A stretch of 64,000 bases of DNA from Mucilaginibacter sp. OK283 (GCF_900110415.1 NZ_FODR01000010.1:1-64000), one strand, 5' to 3'. Shown: positions 33,500-42,548, counted from the stretch's first letter. Made by a program: numbers and translations. Notes: a model not told the origin generated them from the letters alone.

Positions 33500-35149
33500 T
33501 CAAGACAAATATTTCCCTACTATTGGCATCCTGCGGCCCATGCCAAATGCTTTGGGGGATACCCGTAATATTGGCGGGGTTTGGTAACGTTTATGCTCGG
33601 CGGAGTTGGTGAGCTTGATCACCCGGCGCACGGTTGCTTCATCGTATCCCATTTTAATGATCTCGGCAGATGAGCGGCGATATTCAATATATTCTTCCAA
33701 TATCTTATCCAGTATATCGTATTCGGGCAACGAGTCGGTATCCTTTTGATCGGGTCTTAACTCGGCCGATGGCGGTTTTACAATGGAATTTATCGGGATA
33801 ATCTCTTTGTCTTTATTAATATGGCGGGCCAGGGCAAATACCTGGGTTTTGTATACATCGCCTATAACAGAAATGCCGCCGCACATATCGCCGTATAAAG
33901 TTCCGTAGCCAACGGCGGCTTCACTTTTATTACTGGTATTAAGCAATATATAGCCAAACTTGTTACACATGGCCATTAACAATACCGCCCTGGTACGCGA
34001 TTGGATATTTTCTTCGGCAATGTTAAACGGAAGGTTTTTAAATTGGGGATGCAGCGATGTTTCTATAGCCTGGGTTATATCTTTTATGGCGATGGTCTCG
34101 CTCTTGCAACCCAGGTTAGCCACCAGGTCTTCGGCATCTTTGAGCGAGTGATCGGTTGAAAAACGGGATGGCAATAATACTGCCATTACATTTTGTGCGC
34201 CCAGGGCCTCGGCAGCCAAAGCGCAAACCACGGCAGAATCGATACCGCCGGACAGACCTAAAATTGCCTGCTTAAAGCCCGATTTATAAAAGTAATCGCG
34301 GATGCCTAATATGATGCCCTGGTGAATTTGCTCAATATCGCCGGGACGGTCTGTTTTCATGGTTGACGGATGCTCAAAGCTGATACTGTTATCCTCATTG
34401 AGGGTATAGTATGCCGTACTTTCTTCAAAATAGGGCATTTCATCTATCAGTGTCCCTTTATTATCAAACACCAGCGATCCGCCGTCAAAAATCAGTTCGG
34501 TTTGTGCGCCTATATTATTGATATATAAAAGAGGCAGCTTGTAACGGCTGGCATTATCGCTTAAAATAGCAACCCGTGTTTCATCATGATTATAGGCAAA
34601 TGGCGAAGCTGCGATATTGATCATTACATCAGGCCGCTGATGGATCAGGATATCCATAGGTCGGGTGATGTATAAAGGGTTTTCAATCGTGTTCCACAAG
34701 TCTTCGCAAATGGTAAGCGCTATTTTTTTGCCTTTAAATTCAATACAGTTAAAATCCGTTGACGGTTCAAAATAGCGGTATTCGTCAAATACATCATAGT
34801 TGGGCAGCAGCGCTTTGTTTACAATTGCCTTTACTTTACCATCCTCAATAAAATAGGCCGAATTATTTAAGTCCTTGCCTTCGGTTTTATTGTTAACTGT
34901 AGGCAGGCCGATAATACAGGCGATATCAATACACACTTCGGCTATTTTTTTTGCCGATTCTTCGCACAGGCCAATAAACTCGTCAAATTCCAAAAAGTCG
35001 CGCGCCGGATAGCCGCACACGCACAACTCGGCAAAAACCACCAGGTCGGCGCCGTTTTGTTTGGCTTTTAATATGTGGTCAATTATTTTGGCTGTGTTCG
35101 ATTCGAAGTTACCTATATGATAGTTAAGCTGGGCTAATGCAATTTTCAT
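33500..35149 (-). CDS. nadE: glutamine-dependent NAD+ synthetase
   Basis: This 549-residue two-domain cytosolic enzyme makes NAD+ from deamido-NAD+ using glutamine. The N-terminal nitrilase-type glutaminase has the triad E41 (VVFAELCV), K112 (VNKALLPNY) and C148 (LTICEDLW). The C-terminal synthetase has the PP-loop SGGIDS (300-305) and SNKSEAAVGYGTLYGDM. This is the shorter bacterial form. The start ATG at 35149 gives the canonical MKIALAQLNYHIG. It is divergent from gldB, an arrangement common in the phylum. Confidence 0.94.
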   Translation of the reverse strand: MKIALAQLNYHIGNFESNTAKIIDHILKAKQNGADLVVFAELCVCGYPARDFLEFDEFIGLCEESAKKIAEVCIDIACIIGLPTVNNKTEGKDLNNSAYFIEDGKVKAIVNKALLPNYDVFDEYRYFEPSTDFNCIEFKGKKIALTICEDLWNTIENPLYITRPMDILIHQRPDVMINIAASPFAYNHDETRVAILSDNASRYKLPLLYINNIGAQTELIFDGGSLVFDNKGTLIDEMPYFEESTAYYTLNEDNSISFEHPSTMKTDRPGDIEQIHQGIILGIRDYFYKSGFKQAILGLSGGIDSAVVCALAAEALGAQNVMAVLLPSRFSTDHSLKDAEDLVANLGCKSETIAIKDITQAIETSLHPQFKNLPFNIAEENIQSRTRAVLLMAMCNKFGYILLNTSNKSEAAVGYGTLYGDMCGGISVIGDVYKTQVFALARHINKDKEIIPINSIVKPPSAELRPDQKDTDSLPEYDILDKILEEYIEYRRSSAEIIKMGYDEATVRRVIKLTNSAEHKRYQTPPILRVSPKAFGMGRRMPIVGKYLS

Positions 35150-35206
35150 GGATGGTATAGTAACGTATTAATGCAAATAAAAATTATTTTTGCTCAAAGG
35201 ATAAAT

Positions 35207-36244
35207 ATGATAACTACCCGGTATAAAGCAAAACAAATTTACTTAATTTTTTTTATCGGTATGATATTGTCGGCCTGCCGCGGCAACAAAAAGGTTGATG
35301 TAAGTAATATTGACCTTGAGGTGAAGATTGAACGCTTCGACCAGGATTTCGACGCCATGCGCACCCACCCTATGGCACAGCAGGCTATCCACCTGCATAA
35401 TAAGTACAAGGTGTTTTACCAGGATTTTATTGAACGTATTTTACCGGTAGGCAGCATTAAGGATACCGCTTATTTTAAAACCCTGCGCAATGTTTTTGCC
35501 AACAAAGCCTATAACGACCTAAGGCACGATGTGGAGGCTACTTACCCCAAGCTGGATAAGCAGGAAGCCGAACTTACCGATGCCTTTAAGCATATTAAAT
35601 ATTATTACCCCCAAAAAAGGATTCCTAAGGTTTACAGTTATTTTTCGGGCTTCCAGGCGCAAACATCCATAGGCGATGGGTATTTTGCTATCGGGCTCGA
35701 TTTGTTTTTGGGTGCTAATTCGCGGTTTTACCCTTCCATCACCAGCGCGTTCCCGCATTATTTATCAAAGCATTTTACGCCCGAAAACATTACGCCGCGG
35801 GTGGTTGAAGGCATTGCCCGCGAAGATATGTTCCCCGAAAGTGACGATGATAAATCGTTGTTGACAAAAATGATTTACAATGGTAAGATCATGTATTTTA
35901 TGGACAAAATTTTGCCCGATGCCGGCGATACCCTGAAAATAAGCTACACCCGCGACCAGCTAAAATGGTGTACCGATTTTGAGCCTAAGATATGGGCTTA
36001 CTTTTTAGAAGAAAACCTGCTGTACGAAACCGACTATCCCAAAATTCAAAAATACCTTACCGAAGCACCCTTTACCCCCGGCCTTGGCGAACGCAATGAA
36101 TCGGCCCCAAAACTGGCCGTATGGACGGGCTGGCAAATTGTACGCGCTTATATGGATAAACATCCCGAAGTTACCCTGCAACAGTTGATGGCCAATAAGG
36201 ATGCGCAGAAAATATTGAATGAATCAAAGTACAGGCCTAAGTAG
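35207..36244 (+). CDS. gldB: gliding motility lipoprotein GldB
   Basis: This 345-residue lipoprotein starts at ATG 35207 (MITTRYKAKQIYL..) with the lipobox LSAC about residue 24. The frame is open back to 35171, but those 12 residues would precede the signal sequence. The body matches the GldB family: VKIERFDQDFDAM, IPKVYSYFSGFQAQTSIGDG, YAIGLD-like GYFAIGLDLFLG, and GEGIA-like VVEGIAREDMFP. GldB is needed for gliding and is functionally tied to T9SS-dependent surface machinery, though its exact activity is unknown. It is divergently transcribed from nadE with only 57 bases between starts. Confidence 0.9.
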   Translation: MITTRYKAKQIYLIFFIGMILSACRGNKKVDVSNIDLEVKIERFDQDFDAMRTHPMAQQAIHLHNKYKVFYQDFIERILPVGSIKDTAYFKTLRNVFANKAYNDLRHDVEATYPKLDKQEAELTDAFKHIKYYYPQKRIPKVYSYFSGFQAQTSIGDGYFAIGLDLFLGANSRFYPSITSAFPHYLSKHFTPENITPRVVEGIAREDMFPESDDDKSLLTKMIYNGKIMYFMDKILPDAGDTLKISYTRDQLKWCTDFEPKIWAYFLEENLLYETDYPKIQKYLTEAPFTPGLGERNESAPKLAVWTGWQIVRAYMDKHPEVTLQQLMANKDAQKILNESKYRPK

Positions 36245-36249
36245 GACGG

Positions 36250-36275
36250 CCCCCCCCCCCCGACCCCCTGAAGGG
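36250..36275. repeat. 11-C homopolymer followed by CCCCC-TGAA-GGGG palindrome
   Basis: Eleven consecutive C (36250-36260) lie six bases past the gldB stop, then CCCCC (36263-36267), TGAA and GGGG (36272-36275). It belongs to the same palindrome family as 2395-2414. The stretch 36245-36667 holds no supported gene, only repeats and a terminator. Confidence 0.6.
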
Positions 36276-36410
36276 GAAGTTTTTGATTTGCGGATAAAGA
36301 AAGTTTTATAAGATATAGAGAGGGCTTGTCAGTCTGAGCCTGTCGAAGACTCGCGCGGAGAGGCCTTTGCCCGCAATGCTTCGATAGGATACATGACGAA
36401 TCCAATTCCC

Positions 36411-36499
36411 CTGTCATCCTGAGGCACGAAGGATCTATCAACCGTGCATAACCGATAGAAAAGTTCGCGAATAGATTGCTTCGTTCCTCAGCATGACAG
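36411..36499. repeat. dispersed inverted repeat, CTGTCATCCTGAGG ends
   Basis: CTGTCATCCTGAGGCACGA (36411-36429) pairs with TCGTTCCTCAGCATGACAG (36481-36499). Related words (GTCAGTCTGAGCCTGTCG, CTTCGATAGGATACATGACG) lie just upstream at 36329-36398. This type of sequence is widely dispersed in Bacteroidota intergenic DNA. Confidence 0.65.
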
Positions 36500-36585
36500 T
36501 TTTTATTTTTGAAAGTCATTTCCGCTTTGGTATTTTGACAATTTTATAACTGAATATGACCACTTTTTAAAAATGCACCTAAACC

Positions 36586-36623
36586 AAAAAAGCCCCATCC
36601 AAAAAATGAACGGGGCTTCTTTA
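36586..36623. terminator. hairpin terminator between gldB and the 64-residue gene
   Basis: AAAAAAGCCCC (36586-36596) pairs with GGGGCTTCTTT (36612-36622). A-rich and T-rich flanks allow it to act in both directions. Confidence 0.7.
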
Positions 36624-36644
36624 TAATATGTATTTTCCCAAACT

Positions 36645-36658
36645 CCCCCTTCAGGGGG
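36645..36658. repeat. CCCCC-TTCA-GGGGG palindrome
   Basis: This is the third copy in the window of a five-or-more C/G palindrome with a TTCA/TGAA loop. It is ten bases from the stop codon of the 64-residue gene. Confidence 0.6.
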
Positions 36659-36667
36659 CAGGGGGCT

Positions 36668-36862
36668 TTACTTCATAATTGCGAAAACAGCTTTTAAAGC
36701 TATCAGGGTACCAATTAACAATGCTGCGTTGGCTATCCATGAGAAATAAGCTGAGTTTTCATCACCTGCAAAACGGATAAATACACCAAAAATGCCTATG
36801 ATGATTGCGACAACTAATAGTTTGTAATGTTTCTCTGCGTTAGCGTTTTCCATTGACTCCAT
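36668..36862 (-). CDS. small two-helix membrane protein
   Basis: This 64-residue protein has an acidic N-terminus (MESMENANAEKHYK) and two hydrophobic helices (about 15-33 and 42-61). Small proteins of this shape are common in Sphingobacteriaceae, but no function is known to me. Coding is supported by the good membrane topology, an ATG start and a terminator on its 3' side. A second in-frame ATG four codons in is an alternative start. Confidence 0.6.
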   Translation of the reverse strand: MESMENANAEKHYKLLVVAIIIGIFGVFIRFAGDENSAYFSWIANAALLIGTLIALKAVFAIMK

Positions 36863-36922
36863 GATACCGATATTTTTTGTACCGCAAAAATAGAAATGTT
36901 TACCGAAAATGCTACTAAATTT

Positions 36923-37813
36923 TTATGATTTTATAGTGCCGAAAAATGCCGGGTGTTTTCGCCTATAATACCTGAACAATAGCCATAAACAGATGGCAGC
37001 TAAAACGAATACCCAGATATTGGCGAAACCAACGGCCAGATTGATAAAAAGCGACCATCCATAAATTAATGCGCTAACCAAACGTTTAGAAGCAGGCAAC
37101 TGATATGCTGATGCATCATTACTTGGCAGTACCTCTTTTAATACCGTTCTGCTTTGGTAAAAACTTAATATTACGGTACTAAACTTTACATCCTGGTCTG
37201 TTTTAAGGTTAGCAATTTTTCTGTCGACAATGTCATCTTTAGCCGTGAGTTGTTTTTCCGGGTCGATCTTTTCACCGGTGTTCGCCTCCTGCTTCACCGC
37301 ATTTTCTCTGTTTTCGCGCTTGAGCTTTGATGATAAATAATCAAGAGATTTATCTTCGATGTTCATTTTCCTGTTCTCGACATATAGCCCTATTTGCGCA
37401 ACCTGGTTCATGAAATCTTCCAGGTGATTTGGTGGAACGTTGACTGTCATATCGGCAACGCTGCTAAACGAAGAAATGTGCATCATAGAATCATTACCGA
37501 CGCTAAGGTCCTGGCTGCCTTCGTTTGTGGTTTGCATTTGGTGATGAATTACCATGCCTCCATATTTTGCAGTTAAGGCGGTAACCGTTTCTGTGGCTTT
37601 GCCAACATCTTTTACTTTAATACGCATATCGGCCGTTTTAACCAGCTTAGCATCGTCAAGTTTGTCGGTTTTGGCCGTAACTGCAGCAGGCGATACGCTG
37701 GCCGTATCTGCGCTATTGGTGCTTTTTTCGTTGTCGTAACTTCCGCCAGATCCCTTACAAGCGCCCAGCAGCAATACTCCCGCCGCAAGGGCAGTAAAAA
37801 TTTTTGTTTTCAT
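36923..37813 (-). CDS. DUF4349 lipoprotein (copy 1)
   Basis: The protein is 296 residues from ATG 37813 (MKTKIFTALAAGVLLLGAC, lipobox Cys 19); an upstream in-frame ATG at 37849 would put 12 extra residues before the signal. The DUF4349 domain begins around KTADMRIKVKDVGKATETV, continues through a charged helical region (NIEDKSLDYLSSKLKRENREN), and ends with a transmembrane helix (about 262-285) followed by the basic tail RYYRRKHPAFFGTIKS. The function is unknown. It is a paralog of the next gene upstream, with which it shares an identical 5' end. Confidence 0.8.
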   Translation of the reverse strand: MKTKIFTALAAGVLLLGACKGSGGSYDNEKSTNSADTASVSPAAVTAKTDKLDDAKLVKTADMRIKVKDVGKATETVTALTAKYGGMVIHHQMQTTNEGSQDLSVGNDSMMHISSFSSVADMTVNVPPNHLEDFMNQVAQIGLYVENRKMNIEDKSLDYLSSKLKRENRENAVKQEANTGEKIDPEKQLTAKDDIVDRKIANLKTDQDVKFSTVILSFYQSRTVLKEVLPSNDASAYQLPASKRLVSALIYGWSLFINLAVGFANIWVFVLAAICLWLLFRYYRRKHPAFFGTIKS

Positions 37814-37854
37814 GATGTTAATTTGTTTTTTGGTTACTATTGATACCAAAAAGG
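37751..37854 (-). repeat. 104-bp block identical to 38850-38953
   Basis: The last bases of the leader plus the signal-peptide codons of DUF4349 copy 1 are identical over 104 bases to those of copy 2, although the mature proteins differ widely. Confidence 0.85.
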
Positions 37855-38018
37855 GTATTTAGGTAACCGTTATGTTTTTAGAAAATCAGTAAGTTATGAC
37901 GAGCGCCTGGACGTTGGTTAAAGATTCACCCCGCTCATGGGTATTATCTAACCATAATCTGCTCCACGCCATTTTCAACACCCTTCGTCGCCTTTGCCGA
38001 AAGGAATGAAAATGCTAT

Positions 38019-38912
38019 TCAGGGTTTTATCGCACCTAAAAAAGCCGGGTGTTTTCTTTTATAAAATCTGAATAACATCCATACGCCTATCGCGGCTAAA
38101 ACAAATACCCAAAGATTGGTAAGCGCCAAAATTAATTCGGTAAACAAAAACCAACCGTAAGCCACCGAATTGAAAAAACGTTTGCCGAAAGATAGCTGAT
38201 AGGCCGATGGATCATCGTTGGCGATGTTTTCCTGGATGATGGTATTGCTTTCATAAAAGTTAAGGGTAATTACGCTAAACTTAACGGCAGCATCTATTTT
38301 AAGATTGTCAATCTGCCCGTCTACCATATCATCCTTTAACAACAATACATTCAGCGGATTTTTGATGGTCACCTTGCCTTTCTTTTGCTGATCTACCAGT
38401 TCTTTGCGGCTTTTGAGTTTTAGTCTGGCAGATAAATAATCGAGCGATTTATCTTCAATATCCATTTTGCTTAAGGTAACATGCGTACCCATATGGGCCA
38501 CCTGGTACATAAAATCCTCCAGTTTATCCGAGGGGACTTTAATGGTCATATCCTCGTTGGTATTGAATGCCGATACCCTGCGTACGGAGTCACCACTGAT
38601 GCGGTAATCCTGGCTGCCCTGAGCCGATGACTCCATTTGGTGATGCATTACCATGCCGTTGTGTTTAACTGTCAGTGCTGTTATTTTCTCGGCCGTTTGC
38701 TGTACGTTTTTTACTTTGAAACGCATATCGGCCGATTTTACAAGCTTGGGCTGTACAAATAGGGAGGTATCGGCCATCGTTTCTTTATCTGACTTAGCCG
38801 AATCGGCGCTGCTGCTGTTGTTAATAGCTTCGTAATTTCCCGACCTGCCTCCCTTACAAGCGCCCAGCAGCAATACTCCCGCCGCAAGGGCAGTAAAAAT
38901 TTTTGTTTTCAT
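38019..38912 (-). CDS. DUF4349 lipoprotein (copy 2)
   Basis: The protein is 297 residues from ATG 38912, with the same signal peptide as copy 1 (Cys 19, GACKG). Conserved motifs include KSADMRFKVKNV, MDIEDKSLDYLSARLKLKSRKE and the C-terminal membrane helix (LWVFVLAAIGVWMLFRF) with RKHPAFLGAIKP. The two copies are tandem, about 200 bases apart. The leader TTGATACC..TTGTTTTTTGG region is repeated before both, so both may share the same control signals. The function is unknown. Confidence 0.8.
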   Translation of the reverse strand: MKTKIFTALAAGVLLLGACKGGRSGNYEAINNSSSADSAKSDKETMADTSLFVQPKLVKSADMRFKVKNVQQTAEKITALTVKHNGMVMHHQMESSAQGSQDYRISGDSVRRVSAFNTNEDMTIKVPSDKLEDFMYQVAHMGTHVTLSKMDIEDKSLDYLSARLKLKSRKELVDQQKKGKVTIKNPLNVLLLKDDMVDGQIDNLKIDAAVKFSVITLNFYESNTIIQENIANDDPSAYQLSFGKRFFNSVAYGWFLFTELILALTNLWVFVLAAIGVWMLFRFYKRKHPAFLGAIKP

Positions 38913-38953
38913 GATGTTAATTTGTTTTTTGGTTACTATTGATACCAAAAAGG
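38850..38953 (-). repeat. 104-bp block identical to 37751-37854
   Basis: This is the second copy of the duplicated leader and signal-peptide segment. It extends about 40 bases upstream of the start codon, enough to include expression signals. Confidence 0.85.
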
Positions 38954-39054
38954 CCATTTATGTAACCCTACGGACGAGATAATCAGGGGATTAAAGTTGT
39001 GGGGCCGTAAGGGCAGATTGACTTTAATGTAGTGTTTGTCGAACGCTGGCCACT

Positions 39055-39369
39055 ACTCACCCCGGCTACGCTTCGCTGGCCGACCCTCTCTCCGGCTGGC
39101 GCCGCAAAGAGGGTTAACTCCATTTTTATTTTATTATTTTTTCGCCCCTCTATGCGACGTAGGTGGACATAAATTACAAGGCTTGAAATCTTGCCGATCA
39201 ATCGTCTGAGATTTAAATATTCAACAATTGATAGAAACAAGTTTGCCAGTATTGAAATCTCAGCATGTCAAACGACTACAAAAAGTGTATTTTTTCTCGC
39301 GACTAAGTTGTGCAACAGCCACCGCAGTCGGAGAGAGGGCAGACGGGCGTAGCCTCGTCGGGGTGAGTC
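39055..39369. repeat. second ACTCACCCCG/CGGGGTGAGT element, with about 200-bp interior
   Basis: The ends ACTCACCCCG (39055-39064) and CGGGGTGAGT (39359-39368) and the inner words CGACCCTCTCTCCGGCT.. and GGGCGTAGCCTCG match the element at 4252-4391. Between the arms lies an AT-richer stretch (about 39125-39320) with its own inverted words (TTGAAATCTTGCCGATC / AGTATTGAAATCTCAG). No gene is supported in 38958-39462. Confidence 0.65.
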
Positions 39370-39408
39370 AACCCGCCGATGTTATATCCCCGCAAAGTTT
39401 TGCCAGCT

Positions 39409-39466
39409 TTTCACCAATGAGCTAATGAACCAATGAACCAGTGAACTAACCGAACCAATGAACTAA
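39409..39466. repeat. AATGAACCAATGAAC word array covering the permease stop
   Basis: CACCAATGAGCTAATGAACC, AATGAACCAGTGAACTAACC and GAACCAATGAACTAACC form a tandem array of one 10-mer-like word. The stop codon of the ABC permease (39463-39465) lies inside the last unit. The same word in inverted arms is seen at 26248-26357. Confidence 0.7.
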
Positions 39467-41856
39467 CCTTCCTCCTTTAAACTATCCACCGGATTGGCTA
39501 TTGCTGTTTTGATAGATTGAAAACTCACGGTTATCATGGCAATTACAACGGCCGCCAGTGCGGTAAGCACAAATACCCACAATTGGATATTTTGCCGGTA
39601 AGCATATCCCTGCAACCATTTTTGCATGACCAGCCAGGCCAGGGGGGTAGCAATAGCGATGGCAATAAGTACCAGTTTGATAAAATCTTTTGATAACATG
39701 GTTACCAGGCTAAATACCCCGGCACCTAATATTTTGCGGATGCCTATTTCGCGGTTACGCTGGCTGGCGGCATAAGCTGCAAGGCCAAATAAGCCCAGGC
39801 AAGCTATCATGATGGCAAGGGTGGTAAATGCCACAAACAGGCTCCCCATGCGCTGCTCGGTGCGGTAAAGGGCGTCAAAATCGGCATCCATAAACGAGTA
39901 TTCGAATTGCTGGTTAGGGGCAAGCTTTTTCCACTCATGTTCTGCATGGTTTAAAAAAAGCCGCAGGTTTTTGGTATCCACTTTAACGCAAAGCAACTGC
40001 CGCCAATCCTGGTCCATCACCATTACCAGCGGACTGATGTTGTCCCTTAACGAACTGAAATTAAAATCTTTTACCACACCAATAACGTGATATGTTCTGG
40101 CATTTGGCCCCTGCCCGGTAGTAAGCGTTTTGTTTAAGGCATTGTTATTAAAGCCCAGCATATTGGCAGCTGTTTGATTGATGACCATTCCCGATGAGTC
40201 GGAACGGAACTGGCTCGAAAATCCGCGGCCTGTTAACAGGTGCATGCCCATTGTATGCAGGTAATCTTCATCAACCGACCAATATTCGGCCATCAAACCG
40301 CTTTTATGTTCGCTGCTGATGCTGTTTGGGAAATGGGTTGTGTTGGTAGGGTAGTAGGTGCTAAGTGTGGCGTTAACAACGCCCGGTAATTGCTTTACCT
40401 GCTGTTTTAACAACTGCGGATTGTTTAAGGCGTTTACATTTTTTACCAGTAGTAACTGGTCGCGGTTAAAGCCAAGGTCTTTATTTTGGATATACCTGAG
40501 TTGGTTGTAAACTACCATGGTTCCAATGATCAGGAAAATGGAAATCGAAAACTGGAATATCACCAAAAAGCTGCGCAGCATGCCTCCTTTAAACCCGGTT
40601 GATATTTTTCCCTTTAAAACATGGGCAGGATGAAAGGCCGACAGGAAAAATGCAGGGTACGAGCCGGAAACAATGCCAACAATAACGATAATAATCGCCA
40701 AAGCAGGCACCAGCCAGCTAACCATTTGCGTGCTTATCGTTATTTGTTTACCGGCCAAGTGGTTAAATGCAGGTAACAACGCCCATGCCACTAATACCGC
40801 AATAATGGTAGCTGCCATGGTAACAATAAATGATTCGGACAGGAACTGTACAATGAGCGACCAGCGCGAGGAGCCCAGTACTTTGCGCACCCCAACTTCG
40901 CGGGCGCGGTTGGCGGCGCGGGCGGTTGAAAGATTCATGAAGTTGATACAGGCCAGCACCAAAATAAACAATGCAATGGCCGAGAAGATGTATACATACT
41001 GAATGTTGCCGTTTGGCCCCAGTTCGCGCTGGCGGTTTGATTGCAGGTGAATGTCTTTTAGCGGCGTTAAATTCAGGCGGATATAATTACCGCCTTTTTC
41101 AAACTTATCCATGTTCATACTGCCGTTAAGCCATTGGCGCATCATGGCCGGGAGCTTGGCTTCGAGGCGGGAAGCGCTTACACCGGGCTTCAATAAAATA
41201 TATGTGCTAAAACTAAAATGATTAAACGTTTTATCGCGCGATGACTCCTGCGACAAAATTGACAAGAAGAAACCGGCCGTAAAATGCGATTGCACGGGTA
41301 CATCTTTAACAACCCCGGTTATTTTATGGGGAACGCTATCTGTATTAATGGTGAGTGTTTGGCCCACCACGTCGGTTTTGTTAAAGTATTTGATGGCCGA
41401 CGATTCGGTAAGTACAATGGCGTTCGGGTCGTTCAGCGCGGTTTTCGGGTCACCATTAATCATGGGTAAGGTAAATATCGAAAACAGGGATGGGTCGCAA
41501 TAGATCACTTTATCTTCGGCAATATCCTGGCTGCCTTTTTTAAAGCGGATATTTAATGCAGGCGAGACCCTTACCGCGTTTTCTACCTCGGGGAAATTAC
41601 TTTTTAAAGCATCGCCCACGGGTGGCGCGGCAATTGCAAATGAGGTTATAACGCCGCCATATTTTAAATCGGTGTTTACCCGGTAAATGCGTTCATATTT
41701 TGCATTGTACCTATCGTAGCTCAACTCATCAACCACATATAAAACAATGAGCAGGCAGGTTGCCAGGCCCATCGCCAGCCCTAAAATATTGATAAAAGTA
41801 AAACCCTTATTTTTTAAAAGGGAACGGAACGCGGTTTTGAGGTAATTCCTGATCAT
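39463..41856 (-). CDS. ABC transporter permease, MacB/FtsX type
   Basis: This is a 797-residue inner-membrane permease with duplicated organisation: a TM helix near residue 20 (FINILGLAMGLATCLLIVLY), a MacB-type periplasmic domain (about 45-260), FtsX helices (about 285-420), a second TM/periplasmic unit (about 435-670) and final FtsX helices (about 680-790). GVRKVLGSSRWSLIVQFLSES and GIRKILGAGVFSLVTMLSKDF are the conserved coupling segments. These proteins move lipoproteins, peptides or signals across the envelope. No ATPase gene is adjacent, as is common for the many such orphan permeases in this phylum. Confidence 0.9.
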   Translation of the reverse strand: MIRNYLKTAFRSLLKNKGFTFINILGLAMGLATCLLIVLYVVDELSYDRYNAKYERIYRVNTDLKYGGVITSFAIAAPPVGDALKSNFPEVENAVRVSPALNIRFKKGSQDIAEDKVIYCDPSLFSIFTLPMINGDPKTALNDPNAIVLTESSAIKYFNKTDVVGQTLTINTDSVPHKITGVVKDVPVQSHFTAGFFLSILSQESSRDKTFNHFSFSTYILLKPGVSASRLEAKLPAMMRQWLNGSMNMDKFEKGGNYIRLNLTPLKDIHLQSNRQRELGPNGNIQYVYIFSAIALFILVLACINFMNLSTARAANRAREVGVRKVLGSSRWSLIVQFLSESFIVTMAATIIAVLVAWALLPAFNHLAGKQITISTQMVSWLVPALAIIIVIVGIVSGSYPAFFLSAFHPAHVLKGKISTGFKGGMLRSFLVIFQFSISIFLIIGTMVVYNQLRYIQNKDLGFNRDQLLLVKNVNALNNPQLLKQQVKQLPGVVNATLSTYYPTNTTHFPNSISSEHKSGLMAEYWSVDEDYLHTMGMHLLTGRGFSSQFRSDSSGMVINQTAANMLGFNNNALNKTLTTGQGPNARTYHVIGVVKDFNFSSLRDNISPLVMVMDQDWRQLLCVKVDTKNLRLFLNHAEHEWKKLAPNQQFEYSFMDADFDALYRTEQRMGSLFVAFTTLAIMIACLGLFGLAAYAASQRNREIGIRKILGAGVFSLVTMLSKDFIKLVLIAIAIATPLAWLVMQKWLQGYAYRQNIQLWVFVLTALAAVVIAMITVSFQSIKTAIANPVDSLKEEG

Positions 41857-42062
41857 AGCTTTATTGGTTGATAGGATAAAGCTATAACTAAATATTTAGT
41901 TAATCAAGGGTTGAAAGAAAATGGATCTGATTTGTTTTTGCCATATCAGTAAACAGAGATATTATGGCGGCGCACTCGAGAAAGATCGTAGTGAAATTTT
42001 GACCCTTTATTTACTATGTTTTCATTTAATTATCATTCATTTGCAGTATAAAAACACGCATC

Positions 42063-42524
42063 ATGTCATTACAACCAGGCCAGGCGGCACCTCAATTTAC
42101 ATTAGTATCATCAGGGTTGAAAACTGTATCACTGTCCGATTTTAAGGGGCGCAAAGTGGTATTACACTTTTTCCCTTTGGCATTTACAGGCGTTTGTACC
42201 ACGCAACTGTGCACCATGCGCGATAGCTTTGGCTATTACGATGGTTTAAATGCTACCATACTGGGCATCTCTGTTGATTCGCCTTTTTCGCTGGCTAAGT
42301 TTAAAGAAGAAAATGGCTACCAGTTTGATTTGTTGTCGGACTTTAACAAAGAGGTATCTACCGCTTACCAAGCCATTTATGCCGATTTTGTAATGGGCTT
42401 AAAAGGCGTTTCAAAACGTGCCGCATTTGTTATCGACGAGGAGCAAAATATCATTTACGCCGAAGTACTGGAAGTTGCTACCGACCTGCCAAACTTTGCG
42501 GCCATTGCCGAAGTGGTAAAATAA
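42063..42524 (+). CDS. peroxiredoxin (AhpC/TSA family)
   Basis: This 153-residue thiol peroxidase reduces hydroperoxides in the cytosol. The active-site motif P38-x3-T42-x2-C45 is seen in FFPLAFTGVCTTQLC. A second cysteine at position 50 may be a resolving residue, as in atypical two-Cys (Bcp/PrxQ or AhpE-like) enzymes. FPLAFTGVCT and ILGISVDSPFSLAKF are typical. It is a single gene with a terminator directly downstream. Confidence 0.9.
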   Translation: MSLQPGQAAPQFTLVSSGLKTVSLSDFKGRKVVLHFFPLAFTGVCTTQLCTMRDSFGYYDGLNATILGISVDSPFSLAKFKEENGYQFDLLSDFNKEVSTAYQAIYADFVMGLKGVSKRAAFVIDEEQNIIYAEVLEVATDLPNFAAIAEVVK

Positions 42525-42548
42525 TTTTGTATACTATAGCACACCGAG

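Noticed and set aside
36148..36519. 123-codon open frame on the minus strand
   Set aside because: It overlaps the end of gldB and then dispersed repeats (poly-C, CTGTCATCCTGAGG), with no protein-like pattern.
38983..39240. 85-codon open frame on the minus strand
   Set aside because: It is composed mainly of the second GACTCACCC-type repeat and has no start context or motif.
41921..42145. 74-codon open frame overlapping the peroxiredoxin start
   Set aside because: It crosses into the peroxiredoxin gene in another frame and shows no family features.
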